The notes: generated by a model from the sequence alone, not told the origin. DNA of 26,626 nucleotides from Methanosphaera sp. rholeuAM6 (GCA_003266105.1 MVAA01000093.1:4250-30875); one strand, 5' to 3'; shown: positions 8,184 to 18,120, counted from the stretch's first letter. Made by a program: numbers and translations.

Positions 8184-9671
8184 ATGTTTGAAAACTTAAG
8201 AATATTGGACACTACCCTAAGGGATGGTGAACAGACCCCAGGAGTACTCATAACATCCAATGAAAAACTGAAGATAGCATTGAAACTGGATGAACTTGGT
8301 GTGGATGTGATAGAGGCAGGCTCTGCAATAACATCAAAGGATGAACAAAAAAGCATTAAGACAATTACGGAAAACAATCTTAACGCCGAAATATGCAGTT
8401 TTGCAAGGCCTGTCAAGATTGATATAGACACTGCACTCAACTGTGAAGTAGACAGTATTCATCTGGTTATCCCATCAAGTGACCTTCACATCGAACAAAA
8501 ACTTAGAAAAAACAGGGCACAGGTGGAGGAAATGGCCGTCAATGCTACGGAGTATGCAAAAAGTCACGGGTTGATTGTGGAATTATCAACTGAGGATGCT
8601 ACAAGAACAAGTGTTGAAGACCTTAAGCATCTGTATACAAAATGTATAGATGCTGGAGCAGACCGTATATGTGCATGCGACACGATAGGCCTGCTTACAC
8701 CTGAAAGAGCATATGAATTCTATGGTGAACTGTCAACACTGGATATGCCGCTTAGTGTACACTGTCACAACGACTTTGGACTGGCAGTGGCAAACACACT
8801 GGCAGCACTAAGAGCAGGAGCAACACAGGCACACGTAACAATAAACGGTCTGGGAGAAAGAGCCGGAAATGCTTCATGTGAAGAACTGGTAATGGCAATA
8901 GAATCACTGTACAATGAAGAAACTCACATCAAAACGGAACTGTTCTATGAAACATCACAACTGGTGGAGAGAATCTCAGGTGTAACACTCCAAACAAACA
9001 AGGCCATAGTGGGAGCAAACGCATTTGCACATGAATCAGGAATACATGCCGATGGTGTACTTAAAAATTCCGACACCTATGAACCAATAAAACCTGAGAA
9101 AGTGGGACACAGAAGAAGGTTCATTCTGGGCAAGCACGTTGGAAAACACGTTATCAATGAGAAAATTAAGGAAACAGGAACTGAAGTAACGCCAGACGAA
9201 TTAAACCGCATATTTGAAAGGGTTAAAAACCTGTCAGATATGGGAAAAACAGTGACGGACGTTGACTTACAGGCAATAACCGATGAAATACTGAGCATTG
9301 ACCCTGAAGATTCACTGGTACTTCAGGAGTACACAACAGTATCAGGTAACAGGGTAACGCCTACCGCATCTGTAAAGGTCAACATCAACAATCGTGAAAA
9401 GATAGAAGCTGGAGTGGGTGTTGGACCGGTAGATGCTGCAATTGAAGCAATAAGAAAGAGCATAGCTGACACTGCCGACATTACTCTTGAAGAATACCAT
9501 GTGGATGCCATTACCGGAGGTACCGATGCACTTATTGACGTACTTGTTAAATTAAAGCATGAAGACAAAATCATAACATCACGCAGTACAGAACCGGACA
9601 TTATCATGGCCAGTGTGGAAGCATATCTTAAGGGAGTAAACAAGATACTCACAGACAAGAAAAGAAGGTAA
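8184..9671 (+). CDS. cimA: (R)-citramalate synthase
   Basis: A 495-residue protein of the LeuA/CimA/homocitrate-synthase family, which condenses acetyl-CoA with a 2-oxoacid. The N-terminal TIM barrel shows DTTLRDGEQTPG (9-20) with catalytic Arg13 and metal-binding Asp14, the metal-binding HCHND (193-197) and NGLGERAGNA (221-230). The C-terminal LeuA dimerisation/allosteric domain spans about 380-490, with the glycine-rich ITGGTDAL segment. DVIEAGSAITSK after the first strand, and the overall wording, resemble the Methanocaldococcus CimA type (pyruvate plus acetyl-CoA to citramalate, the methanogen route to 2-oxobutyrate and isoleucine) more than LeuA, which usually reads EAGFP at that site. 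Paralogues are easily confused, so isopropylmalate synthase remains the alternative. GGAGG lies directly after the preceding stop (8172-8176). Confidence 0.8.
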   Translation: MFENLRILDTTLRDGEQTPGVLITSNEKLKIALKLDELGVDVIEAGSAITSKDEQKSIKTITENNLNAEICSFARPVKIDIDTALNCEVDSIHLVIPSSDLHIEQKLRKNRAQVEEMAVNATEYAKSHGLIVELSTEDATRTSVEDLKHLYTKCIDAGADRICACDTIGLLTPERAYEFYGELSTLDMPLSVHCHNDFGLAVANTLAALRAGATQAHVTINGLGERAGNASCEELVMAIESLYNEETHIKTELFYETSQLVERISGVTLQTNKAIVGANAFAHESGIHADGVLKNSDTYEPIKPEKVGHRRRFILGKHVGKHVINEKIKETGTEVTPDELNRIFERVKNLSDMGKTVTDVDLQAITDEILSIDPEDSLVLQEYTTVSGNRVTPTASVKVNINNREKIEAGVGVGPVDAAIEAIRKSIADTADITLEEYHVDAITGGTDALIDVLVKLKHEDKIITSRSTEPDIIMASVEAYLKGVNKILTDKKRR

Positions 9672-9675
9672 ACAG

Positions 9676-10194
9676 ATGCAGGATTTACAGAAACAGTTGC
9701 TTTCCGGTTATAATATAGAAGTACGCTCCTACGAAAACAATACAGTTAAGGATATTCCACAGTTTCTGAAGGAAATTGACGGTATAACATCACTGGTGGA
9801 CGGTTCCATAATTCAGTTACTGGACTGTGATTATATTTGTGGAAAAAGACACTTGAATCAGGGGATATCACATGCAGTGAAAGCCTTTAATGAGAATCAG
9901 AACTTTGCCAAGGATAGGGGACTGGAGATATGTGTCAGAACATCTGCACAGAAACAGATCAGCCAGGCACTAAGGATACTTGGAATCAAAAATGTGGGAA
10001 ATGTCACGGTAGTGTATGTCAATGCATCCGGTGAGCAGATCGAAAAGGTTGAAGAATTACTGTCTGCAAGAAATGATGCCCTGCTTGAAGAGTATGATGT
10101 TGAAAAGATTTGTGGAGCCTATGGTGTGGAATCTTCGGATAATGTTGTCGATGTGATAAATGAAAAAATAGCATTACTGGCACTTAAAAACTAA
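9676..10194 (+). CDS. cgi121: KEOPS complex subunit Cgi121
   Basis: A 172-residue protein that fits the Cgi121/TPRKB family, the small KEOPS subunit that binds the kinase Bud32 and the tRNA 3' end during synthesis of the t6A modification. The diagnostic block is LEICVRTSAQKQISQALRIL (83-102), with CGKRHLNQGISHAVKAF before it and a final helix INEKIALLAL. It is about 20 residues longer than short archaeal homologues because of an N-terminal extension that may be part of the first strand. It starts 4 nt after the citramalate synthase stop, with AAGGTAA as a weak ribosome binding site, and is the last gene of the run. Two of the five operon genes thus concern tRNA modification. The other KEOPS genes are not in the window. 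Confidence 0.82.
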   Translation: MQDLQKQLLSGYNIEVRSYENNTVKDIPQFLKEIDGITSLVDGSIIQLLDCDYICGKRHLNQGISHAVKAFNENQNFAKDRGLEICVRTSAQKQISQALRILGIKNVGNVTVVYVNASGEQIEKVEELLSARNDALLEEYDVEKICGAYGVESSDNVVDVINEKIALLALKN

Positions 10195-10511
10195 GCCCTG
10201 TAACTCTTCTTATCCCCTTTTTAACCTATTTTTACGCATTATACTGTTATAACCAGTTGTTATTGTTATTTTCCACAGTTTTCTGCTGTTTAACGAATGT
10301 GTACTGTTATTGTGGATTATTTTATCCCTCTTTCATCCGGAAGTTAACACCATGATATCTCCCTTTTTATTTATTCTGACAAGTTCAAGCATTGCAAACA
10401 TCATTGTCATAATATTTTATAAACATTAAATGTATCTTTTTAAATATTTTGTTCAAGATATATTAAACCAGCAAAATAGAATACATATAATATATTACTG
10501 GAGTTAATATC
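10195..10511 (+). promoter_or_regulatory. Intergenic region: operon terminator area and promoter of the giant surface-protein gene
   Basis: No reading frame is seen in these 317 bases. The left part is pyrimidine-rich with repeated T tracts (TTATCCCCTTTTTAACC at 10209-10225), consistent with an archaeal oligo-T terminator for the operon. It contains several short CTGTTAT/TTGTTAT repeats. The right part is AT-rich, with TATA-like boxes at about 10438-10449 (TTTTTAAATATT) and 10457-10465, and a GGAG at 10500-10503, 8 nt before ATG 10512. Confidence 0.45.
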
Positions 10512-13500
10512 ATGTTGTCAAATAGGAAATTAATAGTTATAATCGGCCTGATTATGGTATTGTTTCTTTCAATGGCCTGTGTATCCTCGGCAGATACGTT
10601 GAACACAAATCAGACAATCAAAGCTGATGATTCAACAGATACTGCTCATGATGTACCTGTTGATGATAAAGTATTGGAAAAACGGGACTTGACGGTTGAA
10701 AACCTGAAAACGGAAGGGCAGGAATACGTTTATGTGAATGCCAAGGGAAACTCTTCAAGCAACGGCAGTGACATTTCCAATCCAACAACACTGTCCAATT
10801 CTTTCAGATACATTAAAAACAATGGAATCATCTTCTTGGAGGACAATGATGAATGGGAATACTATGACATTACAAGTTCCCTTACAATAAACGGCCTTGA
10901 TTCAAACGTTACCTCATTCACAATGACTTCCTCAGGTAAAGACAATGTTGTGCTACGTTTCAATTCCATAGGTACTGTGAAATTATCCAAAAACATTAAC
11001 ATCACATTATCCAATATTACATTCACAAGGAGCGTTAGTTCAACTCTTCCTGTCATTGACAATACGGCCAATTTAATACTGGACAACTGTTACTTCCATA
11101 ACATAAACAATACGAACAGGTATGGAGTCATTTATACCAAAAATAATCTTACTATTATGAATTCACGCTTCTTAAACAACAGTGCCCTTCGTCAGGGTGG
11201 TGTTGCATATGGTGAAAATACTGTTATTAACATCACTAACTGTGTCTTTGAAAACAATCTTGCAGAAAACGGTGCGGTTATATCCGCACTGAATTCCAGC
11301 GTTTATATTGCAGATTCATCATTTATGAACAATGCCGCTTCCTATGGCGGAGTATTTTCCCTCAGGGACGATTCCAATCTTGTTGCCGAGAAATCATCCT
11401 TCGTAAACAACACTGCCACCAGCAATGGAGGGGTTTTAGATTCATGGTATTCAAGTTCATCATTCAACAATTCGCTATTTGCCAACAACAGTGCATATTA
11501 TGGTGGTGTAGTATACTCTGTGCATAACGTTAAAACAGTAATCAACAGTTCCTTGCTGGAGGATAACGTTGCGTCAAAGCAAGCAGGTACTGTCTATGCT
11601 TACGGAGATAATCTGACATTAACGAACAATGCAATACTCAATAAGGTCAAATCACGGCTGATTTACCTGTTTAATACAACTTATGATTTTGACTACAATT
11701 GGTGGGGCTGCAACAATCCCGATTTTAGCATCCTATTGGATGGTGTTCTTCCATGCAACTGGAGGTTAATGACTGTTGATGTTCCGGAAATGGGCAAGCT
11801 AAGGGTATGCATCAATAAGCTAAGCAATTCCGGCACTGCCACTTATGACTTATACGAACGTGGAGTTAATTTCTCTACAAGTGCCACTCTTGAATACTAT
11901 GATGCATGGATAACAAGTACTTTAGTCAATGGTTACAGTGGATTATTAGACGATCTTCGCGTTAAGATAGACAATCAAAGTGTGGGATTGAATGAAAAGT
12001 TAAGTCCATACCTGAATGTGGCAAATGTCTTCACACACGTAAATGATACAACAGACATTACAGTCAAATGTAACCCCGACATTACAGGCACCATTGAAAT
12101 AAAGGTCAATGATACAATCATCGGCAGCATAACCCCTGCAAATGGAACTGGCATACTGACATACATTTTCAATTCCTCATGGATTGAAGGCACATACAAC
12201 ATCACAGCAGTGCTAAAAGACGATGAACGATATGATGACACCACCGTTTCATCAGCATTGAAACTAAGCAGATATGATGATGCCGTACTGGTAAACAGGC
12301 ATGTTGAAGACAGGGCTGAAGAGAACATTACTGTAAGCAGCGCTCATGAATTGCAGGAGGCTCTTCAATATCAGACAAGCGTGAAAGACCAGAAAAGCAG
12401 TGGTAGCTGCTGGGCATTCAGTACACTTGCCGCACTTGAATCATCGTATCTTAAGGTGTATGGTGTTGAATATGATTTTTCCGAAAACAATATGAAGAAC
12501 GTGCTGAAGAAGTATTCGACGATAGGTGATGTGAATTCATATCCTAACGATGGAGCTAACGAACTGGAACCGATAGGATATCTTATAGGCTGGTTCGGTC
12601 CTGTAAATGAATCGGATGATCCTTATGATGAGTACAGTTTAATGTCACCTGAAATTAACAGGGCTTTGCAGGTGGAAGATGTTTACTTCATATACAGGAC
12701 ATCATATAACGATACTGATAACCTGAAATTAAAGGAGGCTGTGCTTAAGTATGGTGCAGTATCAGTATCCTATTATGCAACCGGTGCAAACGGCAAAAAC
12801 ATATACCGTAATTCAAGCGTTCAGGCTGATCACTCGGTGGCACTTGTCGGATGGAACGATTCATATGCCAAGGAAAACTATCCCTCCTACTTACGGCCTG
12901 AAGGTGATGGAGCATACATTACAAAGAACAGTTGGGGAACAAGCATAGGAGATGGAGGATACCAGTACATATCATACTATGATACTTCCCTGGGTGGTGT
13001 GGGATTAAACAGCATATGGAATTCATACAGCTATGCGTTCCCAATACAGGAATATGAAAACTACACAAACCTCTACCAGCATGACACAATATCAACGTTC
13101 ATTACAACGTTAACGCCTGAAGCATGGGTAAGAAACGTTTACACGGCAAAGCATGACGAAAGCATCGGTGGTATAGGAACATACTTCTACGAACCAACCA
13201 ACTATGAAGCACACGTTTACGTCAATGACAAGCTATGCTACGTGCAAAACGGTACAATCATGCAGGAAGGATACAGGATAATAAAACTTGACAAGTACGT
13301 GCAGGTAAATGAGGGGGATGTTTTCAAGGTGGATTTGAAGCTGTTGGCAGTTATTCCACCGTACACTTCAATTACCTTGCAGAATCCGTACCTTTACAAA
13401 TCAATATCCGCTCCTAACCGGTCGTTTATCAGCATTGATGGTGAAAACTGGACAGACCTGTATACAAGCACGGACTACCAGTACTCGGCAGCATGTCTGA

Positions 13501-16079
13501 AGGTTTACACAAAGGAAGTGCCGACAATGAATTCCACAGTTGACGGTTATACAGTAACTACAAAGGTAAGTAAACTGAATATGCCCGGAAAGTTATCATA
13601 CAAGATAAATGATGAATACCTGAGCGATGATGGTGAAATTGTAACTGTGAACGTAACAGAAAACACGACATACACCCTTACCATACCGGAAGATGTTGTT
13701 GATGACTATAAGTTTAACCTGACTGTCATACTGACAACAGACAACTCCGGAATATATGAGAACATCAGTGTGGAACTGCCGTTAAACTTGACAATAAACG
13801 CTTCAAATTACACGTACCACTTTGATGACGAACAGACAGTGCATGCAACAGTAACAATTGATGATTATGAAAACGTCAAGTTCAATGATGGAAGCATACT
13901 GCTGGTGGATAATGGAGAGATTGTTGACGAATCTCCTATAATCAATGGCACTGCAGACTTTAAACTAAATCTGAGTGCGGGAAAATACGATTATACCCTA
14001 AGATTTAACGGATCGGCAAAACATAACTGTTCGGATGTGACAATAAGTATAGATATCCTGAAATATGAGGTTGACATAGACATTCTGGATATTGTAAACA
14101 AAACAGCAAATGGAAATGCCGTGATTTGCGGTGTGGTAAGATCACAAAAAGGTGAATTACTGTCAAATGCTAAAATACGTGCAAGCATCAACCAGAAACA
14201 ATACAATGTCACATCGGATGAAAACGGCACATTCACGCTAAAACATTTCATAGACAAAGAAGCAACATATACTGTGATGCTCTTCTATGATGAAACGGAC
14301 AACTACTACAGCACGTCAAAGGAAACAAGCTTCAGGACAGACAAGCAAAACACTACAATAACTGTAGATTCTATCGGACGGACACATGTTGGAGACAATA
14401 TAATCATAACAGGAACCTTAAGGGATGCAAACAATAAGACCGTACAAAATGCAACGGTCACACTATACAACAACAATGAAAAGATAGCGACAATCACAAC
14501 CAATACCATCGGATCCTACAATTATGAATATACAGTATACAGCAACGGTACGAACATGATACTGGTAAAATATGAGGGAAACGAAACTTTCACACAAAGC
14601 CAAGCAAATACAAGCTACGATGCAAAAATAATCAAAAACACGACAATCACGATAAACGATGTAACCGGCGAATACCAATCAAATACTGTGATAAACATTA
14701 CTGTAACGCTGCAAAGCGATGAAGGAAAACTAAACAATACTCAGATAGATGTGCATCTAAACGATGAAATAATTTCATTAAATACAGATGAAAATGGAAC
14801 GATAGAATACAGTTTCACGCTGACAGAGGAAACAACAGTATATGCAAGATACAATGGTGACACCGAACACTATCCTTCACAAACGACAACACAGGAAATA
14901 ACAATAGCAAAAGCATTAGAAACGACACTGGAAGTAATCATGCAAACAGAAATAACTGTAAACAGAACAACTCCAGTGACAATAATATTTGTTGATGAAA
15001 ACGGAAATCCTGTGAAAAATCAGGAAATCATAATAATAACATCTACATTTAATGAAACTGTTGAAATTGCTTACGGAGTATTAGTATACAGGTACACTCC
15101 AACAAGTGTTGGTGAAGAAGAATTCACAGTAACCTACAATGGAAATTATAAATACAATCAGACAAGCACGAGTGCAACAATAACTGTAACAGAAGACAAA
15201 GATAAGATAATAGCCGAGTTGAACGGTACAATTCAGGAAATAAACAGGACATGCATAGTAACAATAGACACCATACCCGACATTAAGTTCAACGACAACC
15301 TAACTGTTTACGGTAAACTACTGGACAGCAAAGGAACCGGAATTGACAATGCTGAAGTAAGAGTAAACGTTAACGGAGTGGACAATACAGTGACAACAGA
15401 TGCCAAAGGAGTATGGAAACTAAAAATCAAAACTACGACACTCGGTACAAACAACGTAACTGCAAGTTATTCTGGAACACAGTACAATCCATTCACCACG
15501 AGCACATCTTTCGAGATAGCTCAGACTGAAGCAATAATCACAATCGACAAGATAGTGACAACACAGTTCAGGGATTACGTTACAATCACGGGTACTTTCA
15601 AAAACTCAAACGGAAAAGCGATAGCAAACAGTAAAGTCAGAGTAAACGTAAACGGCTATTCAACATACGTTACAACAGACCATGACGGAGCATGGAGTCT
15701 AACAATAAAAACCAACAAGACCGGTGTAAACAATGTAACAGCATCCTTCACAGGAAATGCTAACTACGCAAAATACACTGCCAATGCTACGTTCAACGTA
15801 ACCAAACAGGACCTGATTATAACTACAGAAGTCTGGTACAATCAGGGCAACTTCACAATCACGGGAACATTCGTTGACAAAAACGGAAACAAACTGGCAA
15901 ACAGTAAAATCAGAGTAAACATCAACGGCAAGGCGGTATATGTGAAAACAGATTCCAACGGAACATACAGATACAGTGAAATTATAACAGCTAAAACAAT
16001 CAAGTACAATGTCTATTATGGTGGAAGTGCCAACTACAATTCATACACGAGCAGTAAAACTACGTTAACCGTAGCTTAA
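10512..16079 (+). CDS. Giant secreted adhesin-like protein with embedded papain-type (C1A) cysteine peptidase
   Basis: 1855 residues, Asn/Thr-rich and secreted. Domains in order: signal peptide (1-28, hydrophobic LIVIIGLIMVLFLSMA then VSSA); a parallel beta-helix (about 65-405) with Pmp-like repeats such as FLNNSALRQGG, SFVNNTATSNGG and FANNSAYYGG; a beta-rich linker; and an Ig-like domain (to about 610). A complete C1A peptidase follows (about 610-835), with oxyanion Gln627, nucleophile Cys633 (GSCWAFS), His774 (DHSVALVGW) and Asn806 (KNSWG). Next comes a lectin-like domain (about 850-1000, with SIGGIGTYFYEP) that usually accompanies this peptidase type, and then some eight to ten Ig-like/Big_3 repeats to the end. 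No C-terminal membrane helix is present; the protein stops at KTTLTVA. Its last three Ig domains match those of the 18121-23100 product. Function is probably adhesion or proteolysis at the pseudomurein wall. Peptidase activity is strongly suggested; the target is unknown. Confidence 0.9.
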   Translation: MLSNRKLIVIIGLIMVLFLSMACVSSADTLNTNQTIKADDSTDTAHDVPVDDKVLEKRDLTVENLKTEGQEYVYVNAKGNSSSNGSDISNPTTLSNSFRYIKNNGIIFLEDNDEWEYYDITSSLTINGLDSNVTSFTMTSSGKDNVVLRFNSIGTVKLSKNINITLSNITFTRSVSSTLPVIDNTANLILDNCYFHNINNTNRYGVIYTKNNLTIMNSRFLNNSALRQGGVAYGENTVINITNCVFENNLAENGAVISALNSSVYIADSSFMNNAASYGGVFSLRDDSNLVAEKSSFVNNTATSNGGVLDSWYSSSSFNNSLFANNSAYYGGVVYSVHNVKTVINSSLLEDNVASKQAGTVYAYGDNLTLTNNAILNKVKSRLIYLFNTTYDFDYNWWGCNNPDFSILLDGVLPCNWRLMTVDVPEMGKLRVCINKLSNSGTATYDLYERGVNFSTSATLEYYDAWITSTLVNGYSGLLDDLRVKIDNQSVGLNEKLSPYLNVANVFTHVNDTTDITVKCNPDITGTIEIKVNDTIIGSITPANGTGILTYIFNSSWIEGTYNITAVLKDDERYDDTTVSSALKLSRYDDAVLVNRHVEDRAEENITVSSAHELQEALQYQTSVKDQKSSGSCWAFSTLAALESSYLKVYGVEYDFSENNMKNVLKKYSTIGDVNSYPNDGANELEPIGYLIGWFGPVNESDDPYDEYSLMSPEINRALQVEDVYFIYRTSYNDTDNLKLKEAVLKYGAVSVSYYATGANGKNIYRNSSVQADHSVALVGWNDSYAKENYPSYLRPEGDGAYITKNSWGTSIGDGGYQYISYYDTSLGGVGLNSIWNSYSYAFPIQEYENYTNLYQHDTISTFITTLTPEAWVRNVYTAKHDESIGGIGTYFYEPTNYEAHVYVNDKLCYVQNGTIMQEGYRIIKLDKYVQVNEGDVFKVDLKLLAVIPPYTSITLQNPYLYKSISAPNRSFISIDGENWTDLYTSTDYQYSAACLKVYTKEVPTMNSTVDGYTVTTKVSKLNMPGKLSYKINDEYLSDDGEIVTVNVTENTTYTLTIPEDVVDDYKFNLTVILTTDNSGIYENISVELPLNLTINASNYTYHFDDEQTVHATVTIDDYENVKFNDGSILLVDNGEIVDESPIINGTADFKLNLSAGKYDYTLRFNGSAKHNCSDVTISIDILKYEVDIDILDIVNKTANGNAVICGVVRSQKGELLSNAKIRASINQKQYNVTSDENGTFTLKHFIDKEATYTVMLFYDETDNYYSTSKETSFRTDKQNTTITVDSIGRTHVGDNIIITGTLRDANNKTVQNATVTLYNNNEKIATITTNTIGSYNYEYTVYSNGTNMILVKYEGNETFTQSQANTSYDAKIIKNTTITINDVTGEYQSNTVINITVTLQSDEGKLNNTQIDVHLNDEIISLNTDENGTIEYSFTLTEETTVYARYNGDTEHYPSQTTTQEITIAKALETTLEVIMQTEITVNRTTPVTIIFVDENGNPVKNQEIIIITSTFNETVEIAYGVLVYRYTPTSVGEEEFTVTYNGNYKYNQTSTSATITVTEDKDKIIAELNGTIQEINRTCIVTIDTIPDIKFNDNLTVYGKLLDSKGTGIDNAEVRVNVNGVDNTVTTDAKGVWKLKIKTTTLGTNNVTASYSGTQYNPFTTSTSFEIAQTEAIITIDKIVTTQFRDYVTITGTFKNSNGKAIANSKVRVNVNGYSTYVTTDHDGAWSLTIKTNKTGVNNVTASFTGNANYAKYTANATFNVTKQDLIITTEVWYNQGNFTITGTFVDKNGNKLANSKIRVNINGKAVYVKTDSNGTYRYSEIITAKTIKYNVYYGGSANYNSYTSSKTTLTVA

Positions 16080-16347
16080 ACATCCCCTCCCTTTTACCAT
16101 TATTTATTATAAGTCATCTAATTATGTAAATTATTGGATACGAAGCAATTACTATTGTTTTTTGTGGGATAGTGTATAGAACATTTTCTTAAAAAGCTTT
16201 TGAATTGTTATTTCCACCTAATCAGTCATTAGATACTGTATTGGTAAATCCAACTTCAAAAAACAATCAAAGTTTCTTACAGGAATATACCTGTAATTTC
16301 ATTAAAAAACAGTTTTTATCCAAAAAAAATAAGGGAGAGGAATGTAT
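16080..16347. terminator. Convergent intergenic region with T/pyrimidine-rich stretches
   Basis: The region lies between the ends of two convergent genes. A CCCCTCCCTTTT stretch (16084-16095) follows the plus-strand stop, and GTTTTTTGTGGG lies at about 16156-16167. On the minus side an A-run (16322-16329, read as a T-run) follows the end of the small secreted-protein gene. These are plausible oligo-T terminators. No gene is seen. Confidence 0.3.
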
Positions 16348-16875
16348 TTATGCTATTATTTGACTTAAAAGATCTTCATTGTTAGTTACTATTTTAACTA
16401 TTTTACCGTCTTCCAAGTATTCAAATTTGTATTGTGTTTTTCCATCATCTGTTTCTTTAATAAGATATCCTTCTTTATCATTGATGCTTTTCTTTTCACT
16501 GTTTACCGGATTGATTTCAGCAATTTTTTGATCATTTGCCTTAATACCTACGTCTATTTCAATTTTGTCGCCGGCACTGTTTTTGAAATCTGCTGATATT
16601 ACTTTATCCACTGCTGTTCCATCAATATCCTCAACATCATTCGTATCATCATCACCATCATTATCGCCATCTGAACCGGATGTGTCAACATCTGATTCTA
16701 TTTCTTCATATCCTTCAGGTATGTTGAAGTTTACACCATTTATTGTTAGTTTATTGTTTTCCAGCACAACATTTTCGGATGTTGTTGAAACAATATTTCC
16801 TGCACTGATTGCAGTTAGCGTACTGCCCACAGCAATTAGTATTAATCCTAAAATTAATATTTTTTTCATGTTCAT
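16348..16875 (-). CDS. Small secreted or membrane-attached acidic protein, function unknown
   Basis: A 175-residue protein from ATG 16875, which has AGGTG 7 nt upstream. A start six codons further out (16893) lacks such a site. Residues 1-25 are a clear signal peptide or N-terminal anchor (KKILILGLILIAVGSTLTAI, then SAGN). The mature part opens with NNKLTINGVNFNIPEGYEE, a segment like that seen in small secreted proteins of Methanobacteriales. It continues with a strongly acidic Asp/Gly linker (DTSGSDGDNDGDDDTNDVED, about 64-83) and a C-terminal alpha/beta region of about 85 residues ending in NNEDLLSQIIA. I do not recognise a functional family. The acidic stretch could bind calcium, as thrombospondin-type or EF-loop segments do, but that is speculation. 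It is transcribed toward the giant surface protein and away from the YkgJ-like gene. Confidence 0.75.
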   Translation of the reverse strand: MNMKKILILGLILIAVGSTLTAISAGNIVSTTSENVVLENNKLTINGVNFNIPEGYEEIESDVDTSGSDGDNDGDDDTNDVEDIDGTAVDKVISADFKNSAGDKIEIDVGIKANDQKIAEINPVNSEKKSINDKEGYLIKETDDGKTQYKFEYLEDGKIVKIVTNNEDLLSQIIA

Positions 16876-17125
16876 TTTTAAACACCTGTACATTATTAAC
16901 TTAAATTATTTTCATTTAAGCAATAATTCTTATTATGTTTTAAAATAATATATAGATTACAGTTATTATTTAGAAAATAACATGTTAAAGAAAAAATAAT
17001 GATAAAAATATAACGGATTGCCATGACAGATTGGAAGCATTTTAATTAACTTATAACTATTACTAAATACCCAATAAATAGTTTTTTCATTCATCAGTTA
17101 CATAACTCTATATTAAGAAGCAAAT

Positions 17126-17710
17126 ATGATGTTGGTGTTGATTGTGCAAGTGTCGGCTAAACAGATGAAGGAAAGCATAAAGAGAATATATGAAATGTTG
17201 GATAGTGTTTCACCATTGGATTTCAACTGTGGAAGTCTGTGCGGTGAGGTATGTTGCGTGTATGATGATGGTGAAGATATCAACAGCAATTTGGTACTGT
17301 ATCTGCTTCCGGGTGAGGAGTTGATGTATGAGGATAGCGAACACTTTGACCTGTACGTTATCGATCCAAGACAATTGGATTATCCGAGAAAATGGAAGGA
17401 CGATGTTTTTATTGTAGAATGCAGAAATCCTCCCCATTGCGATCGCAGCATAAGGCCGATACAGTGCCGGACGTTTCCCCTGATACCTCACATATCAGAG
17501 GACGGAAAGCTTCATCTCATTCTTGATGAGAACGAGTTTCCATATGTTTGTCCCATTGTTCGGGACAATATCCACCTTAATGAGGATTTTGTTAAGGTAA
17601 CCTATGAGGTATGGTCAATGCTTGTGGGCAATCCCATGGTGCATGCACTGATATCCTTTGATTCAAGACGAAGGGACAACAGAAGAAAAGGTTATACCGT
17701 TGTTGTCTGA
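17126..17710 (+). CDS. YkgJ-family cysteine-cluster protein
   Basis: A 194-residue cytosolic protein with eight cysteines arranged as in the YkgJ/zinc-iron chelating cluster family (formerly UPF0153). The pattern is CGSLCGEVCC (C35, C39, C43, C44), then ECRNPPHC (C99, C105), then PIQCRTFPL (C114), and finally YVCPI (C142). The family is predicted to coordinate iron-sulfur or zinc, and no defined reaction is known. The start is uncertain. ATG 17126 has no good ribosome binding site, while GTG 17144 is preceded by GGTG at 17134-17137, and an internal ATG at 17165 would also keep all the cysteines. The gene stands alone between surface-protein genes, and nothing in its sequence suggests export. 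Confidence 0.8.
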   Translation: MMLVLIVQVSAKQMKESIKRIYEMLDSVSPLDFNCGSLCGEVCCVYDDGEDINSNLVLYLLPGEELMYEDSEHFDLYVIDPRQLDYPRKWKDDVFIVECRNPPHCDRSIRPIQCRTFPLIPHISEDGKLHLILDENEFPYVCPIVRDNIHLNEDFVKVTYEVWSMLVGNPMVHALISFDSRRRDNRRKGYTVVV

Positions 17711-18120
17711 AATTCATTTGTTGTTTATACCATGAAAAACTTGTTTTTTTTCTTTTATGTCTTGATGATACTCTTTTTCCCTTGAATAATCCTTTTTAGG
17801 GATTTATCACCTCTTTTATTTTTGGCGATTATGCTGTTGTGAAGAATATTTTAATGTTTTAATGTTTTCACATGTGTATCATGTTTTATCTTTAATAATT
17901 TTAATATGGGTGAATATTGAATTATTGAAAATACCTTAAAGAATTATGATAGAAAATTAATTATCTTCAATTATTATTAGGTCACTTTCTTATTAAAAAT
18001 AGGGAAAAATATTTGAAGAGTGCAAGATGCTAAAAAAAATATAATGATGAATAGGAAAACATGAAAATATTCCCCATTCACTTCAAATTTAGGAAGTTTA
18101 AATATAATCCCACAGTTAAT
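17711..18120. other. AT-rich convergent intergenic region, probable terminators
   Basis: No gene is seen in these 410 bases, which lie between convergent stops. A T-rich tract follows the plus-strand stop (GTTTTTTTTCTTTTATG, 17743-17759). A short inverted repeat ACTTC-N8-GAAGT (18080-18097) lies just beyond the minus-strand stop. Both could contribute to transcription termination. Low-complexity A/T sequence fills the middle. Confidence 0.3.

Noticed and set aside
14463..14678. A hydrophobic minus-strand ORF that might encode a small membrane protein
   Set aside because: It lies wholly antisense to the Ig-like repeats of the giant surface protein. Thr/Asn codons read backwards give Val/Ile/Phe-rich frames, and there is no ribosome binding site.
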